Source of the DNA: Xylophilus sp. GOD-11R
GTDB lineage: Bacteria > Pseudomonadota > Gammaproteobacteria > Burkholderiales > Burkholderiaceae_C
NCBI RefSeq assembly: GCF_033546935.1
Contig: NZ_CP137854.1
Coordinates: 930,001-994,000, forward strand
Direction: 5' to 3'
Length of the DNA stretch: 64,000 bases
Shown: piece by piece, positions 27,329-36,193 of the stretch
How positions within the stretch are numbered: position 1 is the first letter of the stretch
How the letters are laid out: every line of letters starts with the position of its first letter
Notes under the pieces: model-generated
Told to the model about the DNA's origin: nothing
The model's database searches: none
What the model saw: the letters and a program-made list of their open reading frames with translations, nothing else
Translations under genes and position numbers: made by a program

Positions 27329-28108
27329 TCAGCCGCCCAGTGTCACTACCACCGGTGCGTGGTCGCTGGGCTGCTTGTTCTTGCGCGGCGCGCGGTCGAC
27401 GGTGCAAGCCGTCACCTTCGGCTTGAGCGCCGCGCTCACCAGAATGTGGTCGATGCGCAGTCCGCGGTTTTTCTGGAACCCAAGCATGCGGTAGTCCCAC
27501 CACGAAAAGCTTTTCTCCGGCTGGTCGAACAGGCGGAAGGCGTCGGTCAGGCCGAGGTCCAGCAGGGCCTGGAAATGCTGGCGCTCTTCGGTGGTGTGGT
27601 GGATGGTTTCGCGCAGGCCCACCGGGTCGAAACTGTCGCGGTCTTCCGGGGTGATGTTGAAGTCGCCCAGCAGCACCAGCCGTTCGTGCGTGTCCAGTTC
27701 CTTGGCGACCTGGGCGCGCAACGCGTCCAGCCAGCGCATCTTGTAGGCAAACTTTTCGCTGCCGGGCTCCTGGCCGTTGACGAAGTAGCCGTTGACCACC
27801 CGCACCGGGCCGTCGGCCGTCTCTATCGTCGCGCTGATGACGCGGCTCTGCTCGTCCTCGAAACCGCCGATGTTGCGCACCACGTCGGCCAGCGGCCGCA
27901 GGCTCAGGATGGCGACGCCGTTGTAGGTCTTCTGGCCGAAGGTGGCCGCCTGGTAGCCGGCCTCGCGCAGGACGTCGAGCGGAAACTTGTCGTCGGTGAG
28001 CTTGAGCTCCTGCAGGCAAAGCACGTCGACCGGATTGGCGATGAGCCAGTCGAGCACCTGCGGCAGGCGCACGGCCAGGGAGTTGACGTTCCAGGTGGCT
28101 ATACGCAA
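27329..28108 (-). CDS. xthA: Exodeoxyribonuclease III (AP endonuclease family)
   Basis: The product is 259 aa and starts at a TTG codon (28106-28108): the N terminus (M)RIATWNVNSLAVRLPQVLDWL matches the family exactly, and no ATG is available in the right place. Metal and catalytic residues are in CLQELKLTDDKFP, NGYFVNGQEPGSEKF, LLGDFNITPEDRD, and the C-terminal RIDHILVS and SDHAPVVV. It removes nucleotides from 3' ends and cuts at abasic sites in base-excision repair. It is convergent with ntrC, with 26 bp between them. Confidence 0.93.
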   Translation of the reverse strand: MRIATWNVNSLAVRLPQVLDWLIANPVDVLCLQELKLTDDKFPLDVLREAGYQAATFGQKTYNGVAILSLRPLADVVRNIGGFEDEQSRVISATIETADGPVRVVNGYFVNGQEPGSEKFAYKMRWLDALRAQVAKELDTHERLVLLGDFNITPEDRDSFDPVGLRETIHHTTEERQHFQALLDLGLTDAFRLFDQPEKSFSWWDYRMLGFQKNRGLRIDHILVSAALKPKVTACTVDRAPRKNKQPSDHAPVVVTLGG

Positions 28109-28322
28109 GGGTTGCCCCGTTTCATAGGTGATTCATGGAAGATTGGTTCGGGCTCGACTTGCTTATGTCCTGCGTCGTATCGAAAAACGGTTGGTCCGGC
28201 CCGAAAGGGCTGACGGAAGCAGGGCAATCGAGCGCCGATGGTGCCGGCAGGATATCAGGCGCCGGAACACCGTCTGGCGTTCGAATCTGCATGGCATACC
28301 GCCGCCCAGCACCGTGTTCCGG

Positions 28323-29348
28323 TCACGCCAAGCCGAGTCGTTCCTTGGCGAGCTTCGTGCCTGCTGCCAGTGCCTGCAACTTGCGCCAGGCCACATTTCG
28401 CCCCATCGGCGCTAGGCCGCAGTTCGTGCAAGGAAACAGCCGCTCCTTCGGCACGAACTCCAGCGCCCGGCCGATGGTGTCCGCCACCTCCTCGGGAGTC
28501 TCGACCACGTCGCTCGCCACATCGATCACGCCGACCAGCACGTCTTTTCCGGCCAGCAGCCGCATCAGGTCGGGCGGCACATGGGAATGGATGCACTCCA
28601 GGCTCACCTGATCGATGCTGCTGCGGGCAAGCGCGGGGAACACCGCTTCGTACTGGCGCCATTCGCGACCCAGGGTGCTCTTCCAGTCGGTATTGGCCTT
28701 GATGCCATACCCGTAGCAGATGTGCACGGCCGTGGTACAGGTCAGGCCTTGCGCCGCTCGTTCGAGCGCCTTCACGCCCCAGTCGGCGGCATCCTGCAGG
28801 TAGACATTGAAGGCGGGCTCGTCGAACTGGATGATGTCCACGCCATCGGCTTGCAGCGCGAGCGCCTCCTGGTTGAGCAATTCTGCGAACGCGAAGGCCA
28901 TCGCGACCTTGTCGCCATAGAAGCGGTCCGCCACGGTGTCGACGATGGTCATCGGGCCGGGGAGGGTGAACTTCAGCTTCTTCTGCGTATGCGCACGCGC
29001 CAGCTGTGCCTCGACGGCGTGCACGCGGCCTTTGAGGCGCAGTGCCGACACGACCTGCGGCACCATGGCGTCGTAGCGGTTGTCGCGGATGCCCATCTTC
29101 ACCTTGTGCTCGAAGTCGATGCCTTCGACCTGCTCGAGAAAGCCATGCACGAAATGCTGGCGCGATTGCTCGCCGTCGCAGACGATGTCCAGGCCGGCGT
29201 CTTCCTGGGCCTTGATCCAAAGCAGGGTCGCGTCGGCCTTGGCTTGGGCAAGCGCGTCGCCCTCAGCCTGCCATTGCGGCCAGAGTTTGTTGGTTTCGGC
29301 CAGCCAGGCTGGTTTCGGCAGGCTGCCGGCGATGGAGGTTTCAAACAT
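28323..29348 (-). CDS. mesD: Folate-independent methionine synthase core (MesD-type, MetE C-terminal family)
   Basis: The product is 341 aa from MFETSIAGSLPKPAWLAET at 29348, about the length of the MetE catalytic half alone; the folate-binding N-terminal half of MetE (over 350 residues) is absent. The zinc site is present as AVHICYGYG (His and Cys), LECIHSH (Glu) and FPCTNCGLAPMG (Cys). QFDEPAFNVYLQDAADWGVK and KANTDWKSTLG are typical of the MesD group. Its partner mesX lies 65 bp upstream on the same strand. MesD enzymes methylate homocysteine without a folate methyl donor and need MesX and oxygen in vivo; the methyl donor is not known. Assignment as mesD rests on the family and on the DUF1852 neighbour. 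Confidence 0.88.
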   Translation of the reverse strand: MFETSIAGSLPKPAWLAETNKLWPQWQAEGDALAQAKADATLLWIKAQEDAGLDIVCDGEQSRQHFVHGFLEQVEGIDFEHKVKMGIRDNRYDAMVPQVVSALRLKGRVHAVEAQLARAHTQKKLKFTLPGPMTIVDTVADRFYGDKVAMAFAFAELLNQEALALQADGVDIIQFDEPAFNVYLQDAADWGVKALERAAQGLTCTTAVHICYGYGIKANTDWKSTLGREWRQYEAVFPALARSSIDQVSLECIHSHVPPDLMRLLAGKDVLVGVIDVASDVVETPEEVADTIGRALEFVPKERLFPCTNCGLAPMGRNVAWRKLQALAAGTKLAKERLGLA

Positions 29349-29413
29349 TCGAAGATTCCTTTTGGACAATTCGGGTGTGGCGGACGTGTTGTCCGAGGGT
29401 GGAATCTGACCGG

Positions 29414-30397
29414 TCAGAGCACGCAATCGGACGCCCATTTATCGAGAACGCTTTTGTAGGGCTTGATGAAGTTTTCTTCCGCGAATTTCCCCTGCGTCAC
29501 GGCCAATTGGCTACGCTCTTGCCGGTCATAAAAAATTTGGGTCACCGAGTAATCCTGGTTATTCAGGCTCGGTTTGTAGATTTTTCCGGCTGCCGAATTG
29601 GCGTTGTAGAGCTCAGGGCGGTATATTTTCTGAAAGGTTTCCATCGTGCTGATGGTGCCGATCAACTCGAGATTGGTGTAGTTGCCCAGCAGATCGTCAT
29701 GAAAATAGAAGGCCAGTGGCGCGACGCCGTCCGGCGGCATGAAGAAGCGCACCTGCATCCCCATTTTTGCGAAGTATCGGTCGGTCGAGGACATTTCATT
29801 TTGCCGATATTCGAAACCGAGTACGGGATGCCGGTCGCCCGTCCGCTCGTAGGTCTTGCTGGTCGAGGCGCTGATGCAGATGACGGGTGGCTTGCTGAAG
29901 CGCTCACGGTAAGCACTTGATTGGGCGAATTGCTTGAACAGCTTGCCATGCAGGTCACCGAAATCTGCCGGGGTACCGAATTCGGCTCGGTGCGCGTTGT
30001 AGTCCGGGAGCAGCACGCTGAAGTCGTAGTCGCGCACATAGGAGGAGAAATTGTTCCCGGCGATACCCTCGATGCGACTGTTTGTTTTCTTGTCAAGAAT
30101 GTTCGTCTGCAATATTTCGATCAACGGAAACGCATCGTCGGTGTTGTCCGCGCCTAGCACCATCTCCACGGAAATAATATTCAGTTCTACCGAATATCGA
30201 TCTCCCGACGGATTATCCCAGTGCGCAAGATTGTTGAAGCGATTGTCAATCATGTTCAAGGTGTTGCGCAGGTTTTTCCGCTGACTTGGCCCTCGGGCCA
30301 GATTGGCGAAATTGGTTGTCAGGCGGGTACCAGCTGCCGGCTGATAATTTTCATCAAAACGGATGGTTTTGAGCTTGAAATTAAATTCTTCGTTCAT
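29414..30397 (-). CDS. mesX: MesX / DUF1852 protein required with MesD
   Basis: The product is 327 aa from MNEEFNFKLKTIRFDENYQP at 30397; the ORF extends 38 codons further up but without family similarity. It is a full-length DUF1852 protein with RLTTNFANLARG, NTLNMIDNRFNNLAHWDNP, GNNFSSYVRDYDFSVLLPDY and FEYRQNEMSSTDRYFAKMGM. It has no signal peptide or membrane segments. In known mesD-mesX pairs MesX is needed for MesD activity and is suspected to be an oxygenase. This gene and mesD are clearly less GC rich at the mesX end than their neighbours. Promoter elements should lie in the region after 30397. Confidence 0.88.
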   Translation of the reverse strand: MNEEFNFKLKTIRFDENYQPAAGTRLTTNFANLARGPSQRKNLRNTLNMIDNRFNNLAHWDNPSGDRYSVELNIISVEMVLGADNTDDAFPLIEILQTNILDKKTNSRIEGIAGNNFSSYVRDYDFSVLLPDYNAHRAEFGTPADFGDLHGKLFKQFAQSSAYRERFSKPPVICISASTSKTYERTGDRHPVLGFEYRQNEMSSTDRYFAKMGMQVRFFMPPDGVAPLAFYFHDDLLGNYTNLELIGTISTMETFQKIYRPELYNANSAAGKIYKPSLNNQDYSVTQIFYDRQERSQLAVTQGKFAEENFIKPYKSVLDKWASDCVL

Positions 30398-30596
30398 GGC
30401 GATATAACGGCCGGATTCTCTGAAAGTACCGACTGGTGATTTGAGTTCGAGGCATGTCGTCGACCTGATTTCTCGCGCGCGCCGAATTTCAGGCGTCGAC
30501 CAGGCAATCAATGTGAGCGGATGCTATGAAAGACGATCGATCAAGTAAAGTGGCTTTATCTCATTCATCCATGAGAAAAGATCATTCCACTCGCCT

Positions 30597-30764
30597 CGCA
30601 TTGCGCCGACGGCGAACCGTGCTTTCAACATCTTGCCGCCGGACGCCAACGGCATCGCGTCCAGCCCCACACCGGACGATGTGGTGAACATCGTCTATCT
30701 CAAGCCGTTCCCGGTCAGCCAGGGCGGCTTCTTCCCAGCGGTCGTCAACGCAGCCTGCGCATGA
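30597..30764 (+). pseudogene. Remnant of the 3' end of an unidentified gene
   Basis: Between mesX and the prpR-like gene a frame ending in TGA (30762-30764) reads AFNILPPDANGIASSPTPDD followed by VVNIVYLKPFPVSQGG and an Ala-rich end. It has ordinary protein composition and GC-rich third positions, but no start codon or RBS, and the frame closes upstream at 30546. It looks like the surviving C terminus of a lost gene. I do not recognise the family. The rest of the 409-bp gap (30398-30806) is AT richer on the mesX side and shows nothing else I can name. Confidence 0.4.
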
Positions 30765-30806
30765 ACAGCTTGTTCATCTGATTGGTGTCGGGCCCGGCTC
30801 GCCGCG

Positions 30807-32222
30807 TCAGGCGACCGGGTAGGGCGTGAATCGCCGGTCGTTCTCGTCCACATCGAGCGGCCGGCCCGCAAACGGAAACGCCCGTTGCGGGCAGGCTTCG
30901 CGCTCGCAGACCTTGCAGCCCATGCCGATCGGCGTGGGCACTTCCGCATCGTGCAGGTCCAGACCCTTGGAATACACCAGTCGCGGCGCATGGCGGATGT
31001 CGCAGCCCATGGCCACGGCGAAGGTCTTGCGCGGCGAGCCATAACCCATCAACCCTTGCGACACGGTGCGTGCCACCCACAGGTAAGCCCGCCCGTCCGG
31101 CATGCGCGCCAGCTGGGTCAACACCTTGCCCGGCTGTGCGAACGCCTCGTAGACGTTCCACAGCGGGCAGGTGCCGCCGGTCTTGGAAAAATGGAAATGC
31201 GTGGCCGACTGCCGCTTGGAGATGTTGCCCGCCCGATCGACGCGGATGAAGAAAAAGGGCACACCTGGCGAGCCTGAGCGCTGCAGGGTGCTGAGCCGGT
31301 GGCAGATGGTCTCGAAACCCACGCCGAAGCGTCGCGCCAGCAGGTCGATGTCGTAGCGCAGCGTTTCGGCGGCGCGCAAAAACTCCCCGTAGGGCAGCAG
31401 CAGGGCGCCCGCGAAGTAGTTGGCCAGGCCGATGCGGGCAAGGGTGCGCGAGGCGGTGTCGGCGAGTTCGGGCACTTCAGTGAGCTGGCGAATCGGTTCG
31501 TCGTGTTCCAGCAGTGCGAGTTGGGTTGCGAGCTGGAAAGCTTGCTGCCCGGTCGCCAGTTCGGACGACACGGTAAGCACACGGCGCAGCGGATCGTAGC
31601 GGCGCTGGCTGTCGGCGCTGACGTTGTCGGCCGGCAGCACACGCACACCGTGCTGGTCGGCCAAGCGTTTCACCAGCCATTCGCCGAGCGTGGCGCCCTG
31701 TACGGCGAACTGGGCGGCCGTGGCTTCGGCGGCGGTGTCGAGCGCATCGAAATAGTTCTGGTGAGCGAAAAAGAAGTCACGCACCACCTCGAAGGGCATG
31801 GGCCGCGCAGGCAGCACACCGCCTCGCCCGTCGCCGAGTTCTTCCGACATGGTCTCCAGCCGCGCCATCCATTCGATGTTGCGCTGGTGCAGGGCGAGCA
31901 GGGCGCGCCCGACGGCGGGCATCTGCGAAGCGATTTCATGGAGTTCGGTCAGTGCCACCGGCTCGCCACCCGGGTTGTCGGCCAGGGCGTCGCGCATGTC
32001 GGCGACCAGTCGGGATTCTTCGTCTTCCGAAAAAGCGCGCAGATCGACATCGAGTACGCGGCTGATCTTGAGCATGGCCGCGACCGTCAACGGCCGCTGG
32101 TTTTGCTCGATCTGGTTGACGTAGCTGGCCGAAAGCCCGGCCGCCTGCGACAGCGCCACTTGCGACATGCCCCGCTCGGCACGTAGCGTGCGCAGGCGTA
32201 TTCCGATGAAGTTCTTTCTCAT
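30807..32222 (-). CDS. prpR: XRE/ImmA-IrrE short-chain fatty acyl regulator of the prp genes
   Basis: The product is 471 aa. Residues about 6-62 are an XRE helix-turn-helix (LRAERGMSQVALSQAAGLSASYVNQIE). The middle (about 180-310) is an ImmA/IrrE-like domain. The C-terminal part is the DUF2083-type domain with several Cys residues (MGCDIRHAPRLVYSK; GMGCKVCEREACPQRAFPF) that could bind a metal. This architecture defines the ScfR/RamB/PrpR regulators that respond to acyl-CoA from short-chain fatty acids. It is divergent from prpC with a 132-bp gap, so it most likely controls the methylcitrate genes. It is unrelated to the sigma-54-type PrpR of E. coli despite the name. Confidence 0.88.
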   Translation of the reverse strand: MRKNFIGIRLRTLRAERGMSQVALSQAAGLSASYVNQIEQNQRPLTVAAMLKISRVLDVDLRAFSEDEESRLVADMRDALADNPGGEPVALTELHEIASQMPAVGRALLALHQRNIEWMARLETMSEELGDGRGGVLPARPMPFEVVRDFFFAHQNYFDALDTAAEATAAQFAVQGATLGEWLVKRLADQHGVRVLPADNVSADSQRRYDPLRRVLTVSSELATGQQAFQLATQLALLEHDEPIRQLTEVPELADTASRTLARIGLANYFAGALLLPYGEFLRAAETLRYDIDLLARRFGVGFETICHRLSTLQRSGSPGVPFFFIRVDRAGNISKRQSATHFHFSKTGGTCPLWNVYEAFAQPGKVLTQLARMPDGRAYLWVARTVSQGLMGYGSPRKTFAVAMGCDIRHAPRLVYSKGLDLHDAEVPTPIGMGCKVCEREACPQRAFPFAGRPLDVDENDRRFTPYPVA

Positions 32223-32242
32223 GGGAGGCTTGGTCGATTCAC

Positions 32243-32320
32243 AGAATTTGCATCTTTCGAGCGCGCATTCGCAAGTTTTCGCGTCGTTAGTTCTTTCTTC
32301 TGACGACGATTTTGCGTAGA
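32243..32320. promoter_or_regulatory. Candidate operator region between prpR and prpC
   Basis: The divergent gap contains three TTTGC/TTGCG-like half-sites: AATTTGCA (32245-32252), TTCGCAAG (32268-32275, opposite orientation) and TTTTGCG (32310-32316). Members of the RamB/PrpR group are reported to bind TTTGC/GCAAA-type motifs. The assignment is speculative. Confidence 0.3.
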
Positions 32321-32354
32321 TTGTGAATCAACCAACCATAAAAAAGGAGACTGC

Positions 32355-33515
32355 ATGAGCAACGACACCGCCGCCGCGCCCGCGTTCAAACCCAAGAAAT
32401 CCGTTGCGCTCTCCGGCGTGACCGCCGGCAACACCGCCTTGTGTACCGTAGGCCGCACCGGCAACGACCTGCACTACCGCGGCTACGACATCCTGGACAT
32501 CGCCACCCGCTGCGAATTCGAGGAAATCGCCTACCTGCTGGTGCACGGCAAGCTGCCCACCGAAGCCGAACTGCGCGGCTACAAGGCCAAGCTGAAATCG
32601 CTGCGCGGCATTCCGGCCGGCGTGCGCGCGGTGCTGGAGCAACTGCCGCCGAGCACCCACCCCATGGACGTGATGCGCACGGCGGTCTCGGCCATCGGCT
32701 GCCTGCAGCCCGAAAAGGACGACCACAACGCGCCGGGTGCGCGCGACATCGCCGACAAGCTCATGGCCTCGCTCGGCTCGATGCTGCTGTACTGGTACCA
32801 CTGGTCGCACAACGGCGTGCGCATTCAGGTCGAGACCGACGACCACTCCATCGGCGCGCACTTTCTGCACCTGCTGCACGGCCGCCCGGCGCCCACCAGT
32901 TGGGAGCGGGCCATGCACGTGTCGCTCAACCTCTATGCCGAGCACGAATTCAACGCATCGACCTTCGCCTGCCGCGTGGTGGCGGGCACCGGCTCGGACC
33001 TGTACTCGGCCATCACCGCCGGTATCGGCGCGCTGCGAGGCCCCAAGCACGGCGGTGCCAACGAGGTCGCCTTCGAGGTGCAGAAGCGCTACGACACGCC
33101 CGACGAGGCCGAGGCCGACGTGCGCCGCCGGGTCGAGGCCAAGGAAGTCGTGATCGGTTTCGGCCATCCGGTCTACACCGTGAGCGACCCGCGCAACGTG
33201 GTCATCAAGGACGTGGCGAGGCAGCTCTCGGACGAAGCCGGCTCGCGCAAGATGTTCGACATCGCCGAGCGGCTGGAAACCGTCATGTGGGACGCCAAGA
33301 AGATGTTCCCCAACCTCGACTGGTTCAGCGCGGTGAGCTATCACATGATGGGCGTGCCGACGGCGATGTTCACGCCGCTGTTCGTCATCGCCCGAACGGC
33401 CGGCTGGTCGGCGCACGTGATGGAACAGCGTGTGGACAACAAGATCATCCGGCCGAGCGCCAACTACACCGGTCCGGAAGACCTGAAGTACGTGCCGATC
33501 GCCGAGCGCGTCTAG
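32355..33515 (+). CDS. prpC: 2-Methylcitrate synthase
   Basis: The product is 386 aa and follows an AAGGAGA ribosome-binding site. It belongs to the citrate synthase fold; the segments [33 protein letters not shown] and [20 protein letters not shown] are typical of PrpC rather than GltA. It condenses propionyl-CoA with oxaloacetate to 2-methylcitrate, the entry to propionate use. It heads prpC-acnD-prpF. Confidence 0.95.
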   Translation: MSNDTAAAPAFKPKKSVALSGVTAGNTALCTVGRTGNDLHYRGYDILDIATRCEFEEIAYLLVHGKLPTEAELRGYKAKLKSLRGIPAGVRAVLEQLPPSTHPMDVMRTAVSAIGCLQPEKDDHNAPGARDIADKLMASLGSMLLYWYHWSHNGVRIQVETDDHSIGAHFLHLLHGRPAPTSWERAMHVSLNLYAEHEFNASTFACRVVAGTGSDLYSAITAGIGALRGPKHGGANEVAFEVQKRYDTPDEAEADVRRRVEAKEVVIGFGHPVYTVSDPRNVVIKDVARQLSDEAGSRKMFDIAERLETVMWDAKKMFPNLDWFSAVSYHMMGVPTAMFTPLFVIARTAGWSAHVMEQRVDNKIIRPSANYTGPEDLKYVPIAERV

Positions 33516-33570
33516 GCTCACGCAGGCAGAACAGAAAGCCTGCTGGCAAACGGCAGGCGAGGCACCCACC

Positions 33571-36192
33571 ATGAACACCCAATACCGCAAACCCCTGCCG
33601 GGCACCACGCTCGACTATTTCGATGCGCGCGAGGCGGTAGACGCCTTCCAGCCCGGCGCCTACGACCGCCTGCCCTACACCTCGCGCGTGCATGCCGAGA
33701 ACCTGGTGCGCCGATGCGACCCGGCGATCCTGGAGCAGTCGCTGCGCCAGCTCGTCGAGCGCCGCAGCGATCACGACTTTCCGTGGTTTCCGGCGCGTGT
33801 CGTATGCCACGACATCCTGGGCCAGACCGCGCTGGTCGACCTGGCCGGCCTGCGCGACGCCATCGCCGACATGGGCGGCGACCCGGCCAAGGTGAACCCG
33901 GTGGTGCAGACCCAGCTCATCGTCGACCATTCGCTGGCGGTGGAATTCGCCGGCTTCGACCCGGACGCCTTCGCCAAGAACCGCGCGGTGGAAGACCGCC
34001 GCAACGAGGATCGCTTTCACTTCATCGAGTGGACCAAGAAGGCCTTCGAGAACGTCGAGGTGATCCCGCCGGGGAACGGGATCATGCATCAGATCAACCT
34101 GGAGCGAATGAGCCCGGTGGTGCATGCCAAGGATGGCGTGGCCTTCCCCGACACCCTGGTCGGCACTGACAGCCACACGCCGCACGTCGATGCACTGGGC
34201 GTCATCGCCATCGGTGTCGGCGGGCTCGAAGCCGAGAGCGTGATGCTCGGCCGTGCGTCGTGGATGCGCCTGCCCGACATCGTCGGGGTGGAGCTGTCGG
34301 GCCGGCCGGCGCCGGGCATCACCGCGACCGACGTGGTGCTGGCCCTGACCGAATTCCTGCGCCAGCAGAAGGTGGTCGGCGCGTACCTGGAGTTCTTCGG
34401 CGAGGGCGCCGCCGCGCTCACGCTGGGCGACCGCGCCACCATCTCCAACATGACGCCCGAATTCGGCGCGACGGCGGCGATGTTCTCGATCGACCGGATG
34501 ACCATCGACTACCTGCGGCTCACCGGCCGCGAGGACGAGCAGGTCAGGCTGGTCGAGCTGTACGCCAAACAGACCGGCCTGTGGTCCGACTCGCTCGCCA
34601 CCGCCGAATACGAACGCGTGCTGCGCTTCGACCTTTCGACTGTCGTGCGCAATATGGCGGGCCCCTCCAACCCGCACAAGCGCCTGCCCACTAGCGACCT
34701 CGCCGCGCGCGGCATCGCAGGCGAGTGGACCGAACAGCCGGGCCTGATGCCCGACGGTGCGGTCATCATCGCGGCCATCACCAGTTGCACGAACACCAGC
34801 AATCCGCGCAACGTGATCGCGGCCGGGTTGCTGGCGCGCAATGCCAATGCGCGCGGACTGGTGCGCAAGCCCTGGGTCAAGTCTTCGCTGGCGCCCGGCT
34901 CCAAGGCGGTGCAGCTGTACCTGGAAGAGGCCGGGCTGCTGCCGGAGCTCGAAAAGCTCGGCTTCGGCATCGTCGCTTTCGCCTGCACCACCTGCAACGG
35001 CATGAGTGGCGCGCTCGACCCGGCGATCCAGCAGGAGGTGATCGAGCGCGACCTCTACGCTACCGCGGTGCTGTCGGGCAACCGCAATTTCGACGGCCGC
35101 ATCCACCCGTATGCCAAGCAGGCCTTTTTGGCCTCGCCGCCGCTGGTGGTGGCCTACGCCATCGCCGGCACGGTGCGTTTCGACATCGAGAAGGACGTGC
35201 TCGGCACCGACGCCGCCGGCGTGCCGGTGACGCTCAAGGACCTCTGGCCGAGTGACGAGGAGATCGACGCGGTGGTCGCGGCCAGCGTCAAGCCCGAGCA
35301 CTTCCGCCGGGTGTACGACCCGATGTTCCGCATCGACGTGGCCAACGACGAGCGCATCAGCCCGCTCTACGAATGGCGGCCGCAGAGCACCTACATCCGC
35401 CGCCCGCCGTACTGGGAAGGCGCCCTGGCCGGCGAGCGCACCCTGACCGGCCTGCGCCCGCTCGCCCTGCTGCCGGACAACATCACCACCGACCACCTGT
35501 CGCCGTCCAACGCCATCCTGCGCGACAGTGCCGCCGGCGAATACCTGCACATGATGGGCGTGCCGGAAGAGGACTTCAATTCCTACGCCACCCATCGCGG
35601 CGACCACCTCACCGCGCAGCGCGCCACCTTCGCCAACCCGCAGCTCGTCAACGAGATGGCGATCGTCGACGGCAAGGTCAAGAAAGGCTCGCTGACCCGG
35701 CTGGAGCCCGAGGGCACCGTGGTGCGCATGTGGGAAGGCATCGAGGCCTACATGACCCGCAAGCAGCCGCTGATCATCGTCGCCGGTGCCGACTACGGCC
35801 AGGGCAGCTCGCGCGACTGGGCCGCCAAGGGCGTGCGGCTGGCGGGTGTCGAGGCGATCGCGGCCGAAGGCTTCGAACGCATCCATCGCACCAATCTCAT
35901 CGGCATGGGCGTGCTGCCGCTGGAATTCAAGCCGGGCGTGAACCGCCTGACGCTCGAGCTCGACGGCACCGAAACCTACGACGTAGTCGGCGAGCGGCGT
36001 CCGCGTGCCGACCTGACGCTGGTCGTGCATCGCCGCGACGGCGAGCGCCTCGAAGTCCCCGTGACCTGCCGGCTCGACACCGCCGAAGAGGTCTCCATCT
36101 ACGAAGCCGGCGGCGTGCTGCAGCGCTTCGCGCAGGACTTCCTGGCTTCTTCGACGGCTTCAACGTCTTCCACGTCTCCTCAGGCAGCCTGA
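33571..36192 (+). CDS. acnD: Fe/S-dependent 2-methylcitrate dehydratase AcnD
   Basis: The product is 873 aa, an aconitase-superfamily protein. The [4Fe-4S] ligands are in ITSCTNTSNP (about residues 405-414) and ACTTCNGMSG (about 470-479). The swivel domain has GADYGQGSSRDWAAKGVRL (about residues 734-752) and the end of the active site follows. AcnD dehydrates 2-methylcitrate to 2-methylaconitate and works only together with PrpF; the pair replaces PrpD. It lies 55 bp after prpC, and its stop is 1 bp before the prpF start. Confidence 0.95.
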   Translation: MNTQYRKPLPGTTLDYFDAREAVDAFQPGAYDRLPYTSRVHAENLVRRCDPAILEQSLRQLVERRSDHDFPWFPARVVCHDILGQTALVDLAGLRDAIADMGGDPAKVNPVVQTQLIVDHSLAVEFAGFDPDAFAKNRAVEDRRNEDRFHFIEWTKKAFENVEVIPPGNGIMHQINLERMSPVVHAKDGVAFPDTLVGTDSHTPHVDALGVIAIGVGGLEAESVMLGRASWMRLPDIVGVELSGRPAPGITATDVVLALTEFLRQQKVVGAYLEFFGEGAAALTLGDRATISNMTPEFGATAAMFSIDRMTIDYLRLTGREDEQVRLVELYAKQTGLWSDSLATAEYERVLRFDLSTVVRNMAGPSNPHKRLPTSDLAARGIAGEWTEQPGLMPDGAVIIAAITSCTNTSNPRNVIAAGLLARNANARGLVRKPWVKSSLAPGSKAVQLYLEEAGLLPELEKLGFGIVAFACTTCNGMSGALDPAIQQEVIERDLYATAVLSGNRNFDGRIHPYAKQAFLASPPLVVAYAIAGTVRFDIEKDVLGTDAAGVPVTLKDLWPSDEEIDAVVAASVKPEHFRRVYDPMFRIDVANDERISPLYEWRPQSTYIRRPPYWEGALAGERTLTGLRPLALLPDNITTDHLSPSNAILRDSAAGEYLHMMGVPEEDFNSYATHRGDHLTAQRATFANPQLVNEMAIVDGKVKKGSLTRLEPEGTVVRMWEGIEAYMTRKQPLIIVAGADYGQGSSRDWAAKGVRLAGVEAIAAEGFERIHRTNLIGMGVLPLEFKPGVNRLTLELDGTETYDVVGERRPRADLTLVVHRRDGERLEVPVTCRLDTAEEVSIYEAGGVLQRFAQDFLASSTASTSSTSPQAA

Positions 36193-36193
36193 C

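Noticed and set aside
24489..28019. Minus-strand frame of 1176 codons across ntrB, ntrC and xthA
   Set aside because: It spans three genes with clear catalytic motifs on their own strands; composition is that of antisense GC-rich DNA.
33445..36030. Minus-strand frame of 861 codons antisense to acnD
   Set aside because: Shadow of acnD; His/Arg/Gly-rich without domains.
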